DNA of 64,000 nucleotides from Arthrobotrys musiformis (Eukaryota > Ascomycota > Orbiliomycetes > Orbiliales > Orbiliaceae): assembly GCA_036971715.1 (NCBI GenBank), contig JAVHJL010000005.1, forward strand, positions 2,790,001-2,854,000, written 5' to 3'. Positions 10,329-22,300 of this stretch are shown here, in pieces. A program made the position numbers and the translations under genes. The notes beneath the pieces were generated by a model, which saw only the letters and a program-made list of their open reading frames with translations, made no database searches and was not told where the DNA came from. Positions within the stretch are counted from its first letter, which is position 1. The number at the start of each line of letters is the position of its first letter.

Positions 10329-11621
10329 TCATAGTTCGCTCTTCGAACCCGAGCCACCTGGAGAGTCACTCTCCAATGCAAGCCGGCTAGCAATCCACTT
10401 TTCAAGCGCATTGATCTCTTCTGGGTCAACAGAGTGCCCGAGCCCATCGTATTCGCGCCAGGTAACCTCGCACTTCTGCTTCAACAGGAGGTCCCGGCTC
10501 ATAGTCCCCCATTCGTGCCTAACCACCGGGTCCACTTTTCCATGCCCCATGAAAATAGGCGTTTTGCGGTTCGCATCCGTGATCATCGATGGGACTTGAC
10601 CCCGCATCGGCAAATAACTCGATAGGGCGACAATTCCTAGAGCAATTTAATTTTGAGGGTTCATATGAGCCTATCACACTTGACTCTCGTCCATACACAC
10701 TCCGAAATCATGGGAGGCGCTAATTCCAGTACATTACTTACCCCCAAGTGACATTTCCGAAGTGAGGCCCGTCAACAGGCTCATAACTCCGCCCTATCAG
10801 TAATTTTAATGTTAATCACATATCAGGCATACTTTAAGCACTCGAATCGGGGCGGGCGGTGTGAATCTTAGTTAATCAACTTACTTGAGAGAACCCGCCG
10901 AGAATAATCCTTTTTGAAGGTATCCCACGTTCGACTTGCTCAGTGATAATCCCCTGGAGGATACGAGCACTGGATCTAATCTGTTTTGGTCCAGCGCCTG
11001 AATCAGTCCCGAGGCATGACATGGCTTTCATTAACTTATATAACAATAAACAAATAAATAAAGGCATACCCCATCCTCGTCTTCCTTGGCCGTAAGGTTG
11101 CCAAAGTCCACAATATCATACCTATAATATTTGGGCAGTTTAGAAAACTCGTTCTTTTACCATTAGACACTAAGAATGCAGACGAGCTAAGGTTTCCAGC
11201 CTCACCATCCAGGCATCCTCATGCCTCCGTTACAGGTAATGGGGATCGTGGGCGCATGTGGGAATACGAATGCTACAAATGCAGCGGTCAGTCTCTATCT
11301 TTTCCGAGCTGGGTGACGCCGGCACGGCTCTCTCGTACCTGTTCGCGGGAACAACTTCCGGCCCTGCCAGGTCTCCGCTAGGAATGACCATCTGTATTAA
11401 GATTAGTAATGGTGCATACTTGTATAGATATCTTAAGTAAATGTTGACACGATGTTGACAGGCGCCGGTATGATGAGGGGAACCTGGCCAGCATCACGGA
11501 ATTGGTACGTAGCTTACCCGGCGCCGGTGTCGCCTAACCCATGGCTAAAGATGATCGTGGAATCCCATAACTTGCTTTCCACAGCCGGAACGATAATTGC
11601 CCGTGCCGTAGTTATCGCCAT
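10329..11621 (-). CDS. Acyl-protein thioesterase 1 (APT1/LYPLA family)
   Basis: Alpha/beta hydrolase that removes S-acyl (palmitoyl) groups from proteins in the cytosol. Seven exons, in transcript order: 11518-11621, 11339-11391, 11206-11272, 11070-11121, 10885-10980, 10742-10793 and 10329-10636, giving 243 residues (family about 230-245). Motifs: IIFSHGLGDTGAG (oxyanion loop), VFPHAPTIPITCNGGMRMPGWYDI, GGFSQGG with catalytic Ser123, GHGKVDPVV with Asp177, and GLGHSVDP with His209, so the Ser-Asp-His triad is complete. For exon 5 two acceptors 14 bases apart exist; only AAACAG before 10980 keeps the frame and the conserved EDEDGIRSS junction. Seven exons in 1.3 kb is dense. The gene shares its promoter with RAD1. 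Confidence 0.9.
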
Positions 11622-12017
11622 TGTTCTTTCCCCCCTCCGGTGAGCTAGATTGCAATTATAGATATGTAGCGCGCTACGCGGGTGTAGCAGCAACGTTCTG
11701 GTTCGAAATGCGGAAAGTTAGCCGCTCGGTACACTACCCGCGTCTCTAATTAATATAATATCGACAAGCCGGACACGGTGTAGAAAGTACCTATAGCATG
11801 TATCCCTGTGTTTTGAGTCGAGTCTTGGAGCTCCGGAAGTATACGCTTGCATGTATGTACGTTACTCTTAGCTTGTTGTGAGCACAACCTTGCCGCAACA
11901 ACAAAGATGCAATAAATCCAACATATAGGGCACCCAACAGCCCAGCCGAGCAATCAATCAGGTTCATGAAACATCAACCACCAGAAACATACACATGAAT
12001 TCTTGACCATCAAAGCA
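11622..12017. promoter_or_regulatory. Divergent promoter region APT1/RAD1
   Basis: 396 bases between the two start codons, read outward on both strands. No strong TATA box or repeat was noted. Confidence 0.6.
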
Positions 12018-15000
12018 ATGGAAGACGCCGTCCCAACTGCTGCTTCGCCACTTAGGATATCACTCCCCCTCGTAAGTTGATTTGGGATTTCGCGCCCAGT
12101 GATCAGTGCGAGTCTTCACGCGTCATCCTACTTCGTCACTAACTTGTGCTGGCGCCGCCCTAGGCCTATCAACAGGAAATTTTCCGTGAGGCCTATCATG
12201 AAGATACCCTCATCGTGATGGCTAAAGGCCTTGGGATGCAAGAGATCGTGGCGAACCTCTTACACTCATACGATGCAGCTGGAAGAAACCTTGTTCTTCT
12301 CGTCGGTGCCTCAGAGCTAGAGAATACTCGATTTGGGGAAAGTACGTTTGTATATTCCGCTATGATTTAGGCCTGGGGAACTCTGGTTTACGAGGCAATC
12401 TCATTCACTAACCTCTTAATTTAAATTGCCATTTTTCCAGAGCTCGTGGAGAAAGCAGCAATTTCTCGTGCCCCAAACGCCCGCGGGCTACTTGTCATAA
12501 ACACCAATGTTTCGAGCGTCGCTTCAAGGTAGCTAATCCTAAACATAAGATAAAACCTTGCGACAGAAGAGATACCGACGGTAACCATTCAAGGGAAAAG
12601 TTGTATGCAAGGGGGGGCGTGTTCACGATCACGTCCCGCATCTTGGTCGTAGATCTGCTCGCTGGTACAGATATTTTACATCCGCACAATCGTCTCCAAC
12701 CATAGCAGAACCACTTTCGCTCAAGGGTATATCTAGGTCTCTTAGATCCGTCGAAAATAACAGGATTGGTTGTGCTTCACGCTGAGAGGTAATAAACTCC
12801 CTTACAGAAGCACTTGTGCCCTCCTAGCTTGCTAGAGCAGTCTTTGCTCACCACCTTGAACACTTTAGGGTTACAACCGTTTCCTTGGAGGCTTTCATCA
12901 TTCGGATATTCCGACAAAAGAACAAAATAGGTTTTGTCAAAGCATTTTCGGAAAGCCCGGAATCCTTTTCTTCTGGGTTTTCTACACTCTCCGCAATAAT
13001 GCGCAATTTATTCCTCCAGAAAACTAGTCTGTGGCCAAGGTACCATGTTCGAGTTGCCCAATCCCTGGAAACTCGAAAGGCGGACGTTGTCGAGCTTGAG
13101 GTATCCATGACTTCAGCTATGCATTCAATTCAAAATGCAGTCTTGCAGTGCATAGAAATATCGATTAGCGAACTACGAAAGTTGAATCTTGGGTTGGATA
13201 TTGGGGATTGGAGTGTCGATAGCGCTTTACATCGTTCATTCGACATACTGATACGGAGGCAGCTGGAACCTATATGGCATCGAGTTAGTCCTCGAACGAA
13301 GCAAATAGTATCGGATTTAACCACGCTCCGCACAATTCTACTGTAAGCTTCATAAGATATTCCATTCTGAACAATCGGTGCTAACGGCATCTACCCCTCA
13401 TTCGCAACAGAAATCTTCTGTCACTGGATGCCATATCATTCCACCAATACCTGGAAACAGTCCTGGCTTCGCACGCCCCAACTAATAGTCTAAGCACGTT
13501 GGGGCATTCGCCATGGCTCTACTTGGATGCAGCTGATACCCTTTTCTCCCTTGCACGACGCCGAGTCTATACTGGCACTTTCCCAAAGTCTCTTGACCAT
13601 GGCGCAGTCAACGATGCAGGCTTGGTGCTAGAAGCGCTGCCAAAATGGGAGGTTTTACTGAATATTTTGGATGAAATATCTCAGTCACGTCACGGAGGCC
13701 TAGCGCATATGGGCCGCGGGCCCGTATTAATTATGTGCCACGACAGGCAAACATGCGAACAGATATCAGAATATTTACAATTCGCTAGCTATGTGCCTTC
13801 GGTGAAGGGTGAGAGTTATCAAACTGAGAATTCGAGGAAATACATGCGGCGAAAGTTCACGGTCTTCCACGCCTGGAAGACTGCTTTCTCTCGGGCACGC
13901 ACCTCCAAAGGCGTACGGGAACATCAAGCAGCTAGCTCCAAGACAGAACTACCGACAAGAAAGGTGCCCCCCAATAAAAGACGCAGATTAAGAGGGGGTG
14001 CGCAATTTGCAGCCACGGATCGTGATCTTGGTAAACCATTCAATACTAACAGACTAGAAAGCTTCGGAAATGCTGAAGCGGTTTACGATTTGGGGGCCCT
14101 TTCCGACGGGGGGGTATCCGAAGCACCGGAATTTCCAGAGGCTGAATTTGAGATGCACGAACCCAGGGATGCGCTCATAGTACACCCTTACAGCACATTT
14201 GACGATAGTCTACTTGAGGAAATCCAACCTCGGGATGTGATTATGTACAACCCTAACGCCAGTTTTATCAGGCACGTAGAAGTATACCGAAGCTCTCACT
14301 CAGAACGAAATGATACACGGGTGTATTTTATGTACTACGGTGGCTCTGTAGAAGAACAGGCCTATTTGAGCATAGTACGGAAAGAAAAGGATGCATTTAC
14401 AAACCTCATACGTCAAAAATCGGTAAGTTTTTCAATGCTACTGCGGGTATGGTTCTACGATCCTACATACTAATGTGATCACCCTTCCTATCAAGGGCAT
14501 GTCAATCACTCTTACTGCGGATTCAATCCCAGGCGAGGATTCGCAAGACAAATTCCTGAGAACCTTAAATACCCGAATTGCAGGAGGGGGTAGACTTGTA
14601 GCAACATCGGAGCCTCCTCGGGTTTGTTCTCCTAGACACCACATTCTAAGCTTCGCGTCTAACTATCTTGTGTCAATATTAGATTATCATTGACGTCCGA
14701 GAATTTAGAAGCTCACTCCCATCCTTACTCCATGGGAAAAACATCACGATTGTCCCGTGCTCGTTGACCGTGGGCGATTATATCTTATCACCGAATATTT
14801 GCGTCGAGCGGAAGTCGGTAAAGGATCTTGTATCATCTTTTAAAGATGGAAGACTATATTCGCAGGCGGAGGCGATGCTCGCGGGATACCCAGAACCCGT
14901 TCTGCTTATTGAATTCGACCAGGACAAATCGTTCAGCCTAGAGCCTTTCGCCGATCTGAGTGCTACAACAACGACAGCCCAGTCCGACCTTCAGGCGAAG

Positions 15001-15415
15001 ATTGTTCTGCTTACGCTTCATTTTCCAAAACTGCGGATAATATGGTCCTCGAGTCCGTATCAAACTGCAGAGATATTCGAAGAGTTGAAGAAAAATGAGT
15101 ATGAGCCGGACCCATTGAAGGCGGTGTCCGTCGGTCTCGCTGACGGAGAGGATGGGCATAACCTCTACGCCCCAACCCCAATGGTCAGTGTCATTTTCTA
15201 GTTCAATTAACGAAAAGCCGGCCTTACCAAATTTTCGCAAATAGGATATCCTGAAGGCCATACCGGGGATAACGGAACAAAATTACAAGCAAGTGGTGCT
15301 TGAGGTTGATAATATAATAGAGTTGAGCAGTATGGGTGAAAAGGGTCTTTCGTCTATTCTGGGGTCTGAAGCTGCAAGGCGGGTTCGCGGATTTTTTGAT
15401 ACAAGCATGTATTAA
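12018..15415 (+). CDS. RAD1: DNA repair endonuclease Rad1/XPF
   Basis: Catalytic subunit of the XPF-ERCC1 (Rad1-Rad10) structure-specific nuclease of nucleotide excision repair, acting in the nucleus. Ten exons: 12018-12071, 12164-12341, 12441-12528, 12594-12664, 12737-12788, 12869-13342, 13411-14422, 14496-14621, 14683-15183 and 15245-15415, for 908 residues. The helicase-like N-terminal part keeps VMAKGLGMQEIVANLL, SRILVVDLLAGLLDP, GLVVLHAERV and LEAFIIRIFRQKNKIGF. The ERCC4 nuclease domain has IIIDVREFRSSLP and the metal-binding core GDYILSPNICVERKSVKD (ERK at about 727-729). A C-terminal (HhH)2 region, DILKAIPGITEQ to RVRGFF, is the expected Rad10-binding module. Length matches filamentous-fungal homologues. 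Exons 4-6 were placed using the conserved VDLLAGLLDP and HAERVTTVSLEAF junctions. Confidence 0.93.
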
Positions 15416-15653
15416 AGCTAGGTCTATAAATATAGGTAATTTGTTGTAATAATATTGGGAATAGGAATAGGGAAGTCTCGTTTGAATTGCGCAAAGACTC
15501 GAATTGCAGGTTTTATGTGTCACGAAATGAATAAAGGCGGATATTTACAACGGACGACGCTCAATCCATGCATGCATCCATATTTTTTTTTTTTTTTGTG
15601 CATGGTGGTAGCGCGCGGAGTTTCTATAGATAATTTTGCGGAAATTTTTTTTT

Positions 15654-16475
15654 TTACATGAGAGAGAAGTCGCCGAATTTTTCCTGTTGGTGGGAATTAG
15701 CTTGGAATTGAGATACGGCCGGGCGGCAGAGGAGGTGAGGATTGAGAACAGAATAATTACCTTGTAACCGGGTACTTGCCAACGGCCTCGAGATACCATT
15801 TGCTCGGTTCTCTTATCGATTTCGGGTGCGGCATTGGCCACATCGTCCTGCCAGACGGACAATTAGTGAGATGTTATGTCTGACAGAAAATTTGGGAAGG
15901 AGATACACACGATGGTAAGGTCTTCGAGGGGACGGCTCTCCTCGATGTTATTCAAAGTTGCAGCTAGGTCAGCGAGCTCAGCATCGACAGAGGCCTTGGT
16001 GTTTTCGGCATTCTTCACAGCCTCCGCTTCAAAGTTTTCGATGGTCTTAATTTGCTTGGAGACGTCGTAGGTGACGGGCTTGAACGCTTTATATGCCCTC
16101 TCAATTTCATCAACCACAACCTGGTTCTTTAGAAGGGCTCTGTAGTGCGAGAAATCGACTTCGGTGGGCTGGTCGTGGAGCAGGTTGACCTTTCGACGGG
16201 CCTCCTCGTTGCGCTTTTTAAAAGCCTGGAGTTGAGATACCGTGGAACCCTTGAGGGAAAGGGAAGTGATGATTCTGGTCCAGTCAACCTTGACCGCAGC
16301 GCTACGCTATCGTGCAAAACATCTCCTCGTCAGCACAGCACTACGTTTTGATATCGGGTGCATTGAGATGCAACCTCCCGCCGTGGGCCAAGGAAGAGAG
16401 ACCTATCCAAGGTGAAGCGTGAAAGCCTCATTGGCTGGGGAGAAGATAACATACCACTGCCGCGGGGGAAGCCAT
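15654..16475 (-). CDS. ATP7: Mitochondrial F1Fo ATP synthase subunit d
   Basis: Peripheral-stalk subunit of the mitochondrial ATP synthase. Exons 16455-16475, 15911-16306, 15761-15847 and 15654-15683 give 177 residues, as in yeast Atp7. The start MASPAAV is encoded by a 21-base first exon. The acceptor at 16307 gives RSAAVKVDWTRIITSLSLKG, the conserved N-terminus. Other motifs are AFKKRNEEARRKVNLL, VDFSHYRALLKN, VVDEIERAYKAFKPVTYDV, DDVANAAPEIDKRTEQMV, SRGRWQVPGYK and a final EKFGDFSLM. The tail exon has only nine codons. The start of MRS2, another mitochondrial protein, is 487 bases away on the opposite strand. Confidence 0.94.
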
Positions 16476-16962
16476 TTCGAAGAATTGGAAGACGGGGTTG
16501 GAGAGGGAGGATGATGTCGGCGAATGGGGGCTGTTGGGGGGGGTCTGTCTGGTCTGCGCGGGAGTGGCCGGTGGCAGGAAACGTCGGAAGAATGTGTAGG
16601 TTGGAAATTCGGCTTCGGTTCGGCGGCGGTGCTCTTCGTGGACAAACACCACTTTCCCAAACAGGGAATAATTCCCTAATCCGGTAATTTCAGACGACAC
16701 CGTAAAAAAATCCGGGCGTCTGCTGCCTTTGGATTTTTAATCTGCCCTTCGAAGGTTCTTTGTCATGGGAGGATGCCTTCTTCCTTCGATATCAGACCCC
16801 CGACACAAGCTTGAAGAGTGCGCCCCCTCTTCTTTCATCACCGCCATGAAGTCCCAGCCGCGGTAACCGTGCCCCGTCACCTTCTGCACCCTTTCGATTT
16901 GGTTCTAAACCTACGTAGGTCCGTAGGCCCGCCTACCCTGCGAAAATCCCACCGTCAGCGCC
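16476..16962. promoter_or_regulatory. Divergent promoter region ATP7/MRS2
   Basis: 487 bases between two nuclear genes for mitochondrial inner-membrane proteins. A 5' leader intron for MRS2 is possible (GTAACC near 16863 to TAG near 16919), but the coding start at 16963 does not depend on it. Confidence 0.55.
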
Positions 16963-18584
16963 ATGCCGGTATCGAGGCTCCCTTTGTCATCAATCTACGA
17001 CTTGCTCTTGACTTCAACTCCATCGTGTCTCCGGAAACCAGTTGCACGTGTTCATTTACTCCAATTCCGCCAATTCCATGCTGCCTCGGATCGAAGGCCG
17101 CGACCACTGTTGGCAGCAAGACATGTTAGATATAGCGTTCCAGCCAACGGTGCTCGGGATGAATCTGCCAATATATTCGCAGTGCCCAAAGTAGGGGCGA
17201 TTAGAAGGAGGATGGCTACTGCTCCTCTCAAACCGCTTTCTCCCAAGGAAAAAAGCATCCTGGACAGAAGTTTTACCCTGCAAACCCATGGAGATATGAT
17301 ATTACGATGTACGGAATTTGACTCCGAAGGTCGGCAGCAAGACATCCTTACACCTCGAGTGTGTATATACTACCGAGGGCCCTGCTTTGAGATGGCATTA
17401 GTTTCATGCTAATCTGACCATTTGCTTCAGGAAATGTTGTCTCCACCTCTCGAGACTTTAAGAAAACCGAACTCTGCACCAAGCACGGCCTCCTCCCTCG
17501 CGATTTACGCAAGCTTGAATCTAAGGTTATTGTCCCTCACATTTTAGTGCGAAGGAATTCTATATTAGTAAATCTCCTACATATCCGCGCCCTCATAAAG
17601 GCAAACGCAGTCCTCTTGTTCGACGTCTATGGCTCTACCGATACATATACGCAGAGTGTTTTCCTATACGACCTGCAGGGAAAGCTATCCTCGCGGTCTT
17701 CCAAGCAAATGGGTGGGCTCCCTTACGAGATGAGGGCTCTTGAAGCAATTTTAATATCTGTCATGGGCGCATTGGAAGCCGAATTAAAAATCCTCCAGGA
17801 AAATGTTGGACGATTGCTCGAAGAACTCGAAGAAAACATAGATCGGGACAAACTCAGATTCTTGCTTATCTACTCAAAAAAGCTTTCTACCTTCGAGCAA
17901 AAATCCCAACTGATATGTGGCGCTATTGAGGAGGTTTTGGAAGCGGATGAGGATCTTGCCGGGATGTACCTGACAGAGAAATTACAAGGGACGGAGCGTC
18001 CCCCGGAGGAGCATTCGGAAATTGAGTTACTTTTGGAATCATATTACAAAATGGCGGATGAGATTGTCCAGGTGTCTGGAAATCTCGTCGCGAATATTAA
18101 AAACACTGAGGATATGTATGCGGATTAGGCTAAGTAGAACCATTGAGCTTAAATGATAATTGCTAACTAGGTCCCTAGTGTTAATATAATTCTCGACGCC
18201 AACCGTAACTCGCTGATGCTCTTAGACCTTAAGGTACGCTTACCTACAACCATTATGGTTTTTGACGCATGGGTTTGCTGACTGGCGTAGTTTTCAATAG
18301 GCACTCTGAGCACGGGATGCGGAGCCGCCCTGGCCGCATTGTATGGTATGAATTTGAAAAATTTTATTGAAGAATCGGACCTGGCTTTCTTTGGAGTTAG
18401 TGGATTGGTAGTGGTTCTTAGCGCAGTAATATTTGGATACGGTTTGCATAGACTACGCCGCACTCAGAGATTGACAATGTGGGGTGAGGGTAATGTTGGA
18501 GTAGCCCCTGGCAGGAAATGGAGAAGCGTGTCGGAACCAAAGAGTGCGCCGGTCGCTGACGATCGTTCTAGCCGTTACGGATGA
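16963..18584 (+). CDS. MRS2: Mitochondrial inner-membrane magnesium channel Mrs2 (CorA superfamily)
   Basis: Pentameric Mg2+ channel that brings Mg2+ into the matrix. Exons 16963-17329, 17431-18115, 18179-18233 and 18291-18584 give 466 residues (yeast Mrs2 is 470). The N-terminus is basic and hydroxyl-rich (MPVSRLPLSSIYDLLLTS..., RKPVARVHLLQFRQFH), a typical matrix-targeting presequence. The body keeps GLLPRDLRKLESKV, VNLLHIRALIKANAVLLFD, YEMRALEAILISVMGALE, DDNA-like acidic helices and IVNIILDANRNSLMLLDLK. The signature Gly-Met-Asn is in LYGMNLKNFIEES (388-390), followed by the second membrane segment and a positive tail. The donor of the first intron is a weak GTCGGC, chosen because it alone gives FDSEGNVVSTSRDF in frame. 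Confidence 0.93.
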
Positions 18585-19341
18585 TGCGCCTCAAGTTTCG
18601 GACGAGAACATATCCTATAACGCTGATCCTCCTGCTTTTTGAGCCCACACGATGGTTTTATGGGTACTTACTATGTGTGATATGGCAGCGACTTGGATGC
18701 CGTGGCTCTAGCTTATCCGTACGAACAAATCTCCTCTTTCAAAGTGGGTCCGGGAGGCTGTAGTGACCCGGAAAGATTAATGTATATAGTTAGGTCGGTA
18801 TAAATTAGGGGCTACACCTAGTATAGGCACCCCACTCCCTGCACTAGAGATACGTACATACATACATATGTCGGAGTACGCACATGCAAAATGATGCAAT
18901 GAAACTCGTGATACATCCCGGTGTGATGGGTGTATGTACCCTCTGTCGTTTAGCTTAGCGGCATAAGATCTCAGTAGACTTACGTTAGTCTGAGAGTCAC
19001 GACTTACGTACGGGAAGTCGGGCGTTGTTTGGCTCAAGCGGCCAGAATTTCTCCCAAAAAGAGTCAATTGTACAAGATCCCCTTTAATGTACAAAAGAAG
19101 AATACTCTTGCGGGAACAGAAATCAAGCAGTCGCTCGAAATACATAACCATAACACCGCTGCGCCACACAAAATTAAAAATCAAAGAAACTTGGAACTTG
19201 AAGCAGCAATAACAAACTAACCGTGATGGCATCGACAAAGGGTATTATAAACATAGTGCTTTTTATATACATTCCAGAGAGACAATAGGGAAAGTAAACA
19301 CGCAAAGCTTACCCTCGCAGAAAAACGTACTGGCAAATAGG
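18585..19341. other. Convergent intergenic region MRS2/flippase
   Basis: About 750 bases between two 3' ends. A TACATACATACATATG run lies near 18852. No domain-bearing frame is seen on either strand. Confidence 0.6.
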
Positions 19342-22300
19342 TTAAGCAAAGTATTCAGTAGCCAATTGGCTTCTCCTTCTCGCAAACGCAATGGAGTTTC
19401 GAGACTCAACCCTCGCAAGCATTGCCGCCGAAGTAAAGTCATTGCTAGCCTCAAAGCTGGCGCGCGTCCGGTCCATCGAGGCTCGAATTCGATCGAAACT
19501 ATTGCGGGGTCGCTCGTCCATGGAGAATCTGTGGGCGGGAAGCGAGAAGATATCACTTTCGGCTCCATCGCTGCCGTGGTGGCTTTCTCGTTTACCAACG
19601 GTGGTTGCTGTTGGCGCGATGCTTGGGGGGTATATTGGCCGTTCGTCATCTTCTTCGCTCGCAAATGGATTAGACGGACGTGATTTGGGAAGGTTGGAAA
19701 AGCCAGAACTCAGAGAACTTCGTGGTAGTGCCATCGTACCTTCATCTTCGTAAAGATATCGAAACTTGCCTTGCCGTACCTGCTCCCGTATGATATCTAT
19801 GTCATACGGAAAATACAATTTCTGAACTACCTTGCAAGCGAATCGGGGTAGAAGGCAGACTACTACCGTAATGAGCAAGTTCACCCAAAAGCTTAGGGCC
19901 CCGTAAACCTGTTCCGCGGATTTGTAAAAGTTGACGGAATCCATAAACTGGGAGTAAACACCAGTCCAAAACCAAATCAGGAGGATACTGAAAGAAACAA
20001 TACCCAAAAACAGATAGTCCCACCGATACTGGTTCATAAGCACGTAGACATTTACGACCACGATACAGGCGCTGGCGGCATAGACACCCATTTGTTCCCG
20101 ATTGTTGAGCATCCGACCATTTGATGATGTGAAACCCCCATCGGAGAAGAGAAGGTAGGTCATATAGAAAGTGATAACGGATTGGTAAGTACCATCAAGC
20201 ATGTATATCCTTTCCAAGTGTTAGTTGTGCACGCCATAGAATAAGGGGACGCCGTCCGAAATTTCTTCTTACCAAAACTTAGTCTGCGTCCATTCGAGCC
20301 TTAAAATACCACGTTGGTAGAGTTGGGGAACGGCAAGAGACACTTTGTCGTCAACATCTTGATCGATTATCCCCATAATTATGACTGGGAGAGAGGTAAA
20401 GGCCAAGTTATATAGCAAGACGTAGCTGTACCCTGATGTCAATCAACTAAATTCGGTATTAATTACTCAAGGGGGGTTTCCGGAGGCTTACGTGTAGTCG
20501 AAGAGGTAGGACCCATCGAAGCTGCAATAAATTTGGTACCAGAAGAGTACGAATGTCCAAACGATATTCTAGTAGGCGGGAGAAACGTTAGGTCCTTTCA
20601 AAGACAGTGATGATGACCTAAGAGGGGGGTTCATTACTTACTTTATAGAAAAAATTCGCTATCATTTCTGCTAGCCGACGGTAAGACCAACGACCGTGAA
20701 CCAAGACTAATCTACAGAGGAAACGGAACTGCCCTATTGCATAATCAGAGGACATTGCTGCTTGTCGGCCTTCTTCTCCGGCGATTCCGACACCGACGTC
20801 TGCTTCTTGGATCATGGCGACGTCATTTGCACCTATGAAACCGGTGTCAGCATATCAGATAGATTTAAAAACAAGGTATAGTTCTGGGGCCATTACCATC
20901 GCCAATAGCTAGAGTCATAACATCGAGTCCCACTTTCACTAAACGCACAACCGCGGCTTTTTGACTGGGACTCACACGGCAACAAAGGACAGCTCTGCAT
21001 TGCTTACAGAGAAGCAAAAAATCATTTTTAACAGCGTCATCGAGAACCAACCTCAAAGTGTCACCATCAATTATAACTGCGTGGGATGGGGGAGGGGGGT
21101 CATGGTTCTTCTTGGCAACCGCCAGTTCCTCAGCTCCACCCTGCATATCAAAATGCTCCCTCAGGTTCCTCAATACCATTTCGTGCGCTGCCTCGACAGT
21201 GTTCTCTGACTGGAGTATGATCAAGTCCATGTCGTTGTTTAGAAGATTGCACGAAAATCCGATATTGATGGCAGTTTCAACCTTATCGCCAGTCAAAACC
21301 CATAACTTAATACCAGCTTCACCCAGTAAGGCTATTGAATCAGGAACACCATCTTGGAGGCGATCCTCGATGGCTGTTCCACCGAGTAAGGTAAGATTCT
21401 GCTCAATCATTTCAGATACCTCCTCTATTTTTTCATCTCTTCCAACGGTAGCAGAGGAAGCTGCATCGTAGAGCTGCATCCACTCGCGGTACTCTTCCTC
21501 AGAAAGGACTCGCTCGGCGATACAAAGGGTTCGAAGTCCTTCCCTAGCGAATATTTCGAGGTGCTCAGCCGTCCTTTTCCTCAAGTCCTGTTGTTGGTCT
21601 GGCGTCAACCTGGAATAGATGATACTATCCGCGCCCTTGCAAAACAATATAATCCTATCATCCGGCATCCGAATGATCGCGCTCATCCTTTTGCGGGCAG
21701 AGTTGAACTCAAGGGTGTTGAGAACCTGGTAGCCAACCTGTTTGCCATGGATATTTAGACGGACCCCAGACTGAGTGCGCTCTACAAGACTAAACCCCAT
21801 ATCTCTTGCCGTAGCTACAAGCGCGGCCTCATCAGGTGACTGGGCTTTGAACTCAATTCTCGGTGGTTCATCGGACACGAGGTCCGGGAGGACGCTGTGG
21901 CAGAGAGCCAGTGCGAGCATAAAGTGGTGGCAAGCAGCAGCTTGGGCATCGCCGGCCGATCCGGTTAGGTCCCGAACAAACTCTGGCGATACAAACGTGA
22001 CCTTATCATCGTCAAGGTATACGTTATCGTCAATATCTCTCAGCGCTTTAATCATTTCTCGTTTATCCTCGACTATTTGTGCTTTAACCTTTGGACCTTC
22101 AACGTCAACGTTGATACCCTGACGTTTTTGGATCCCGGCGAAGGCTTCCGTATAAGCTTCTCCATAGGGACGGCCATTGATTGTGCACTTTTTGAATTCC
22201 ATGACGTTTTGGGTTAGGGTTCCAGTCTTGTCAGAAAATATGTACTCGATCTGACCGACGTCATCCGAAATGTTCCAAGATTTTGGCGTACAAGGGTAGT

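Noticed and set aside
10981..10996. Alternative APT1 exon 5 acceptor at TTCAG upstream of AAACAG
   Set aside because: It shifts the frame; the AAACAG acceptor restores the conserved sequence and the total length.
18777..19238. 153-residue frame on the minus strand between MRS2 and the flippase
   Set aside because: No domain, overlaps an opposing frame, lies in a 3'-to-3' intergenic gap.
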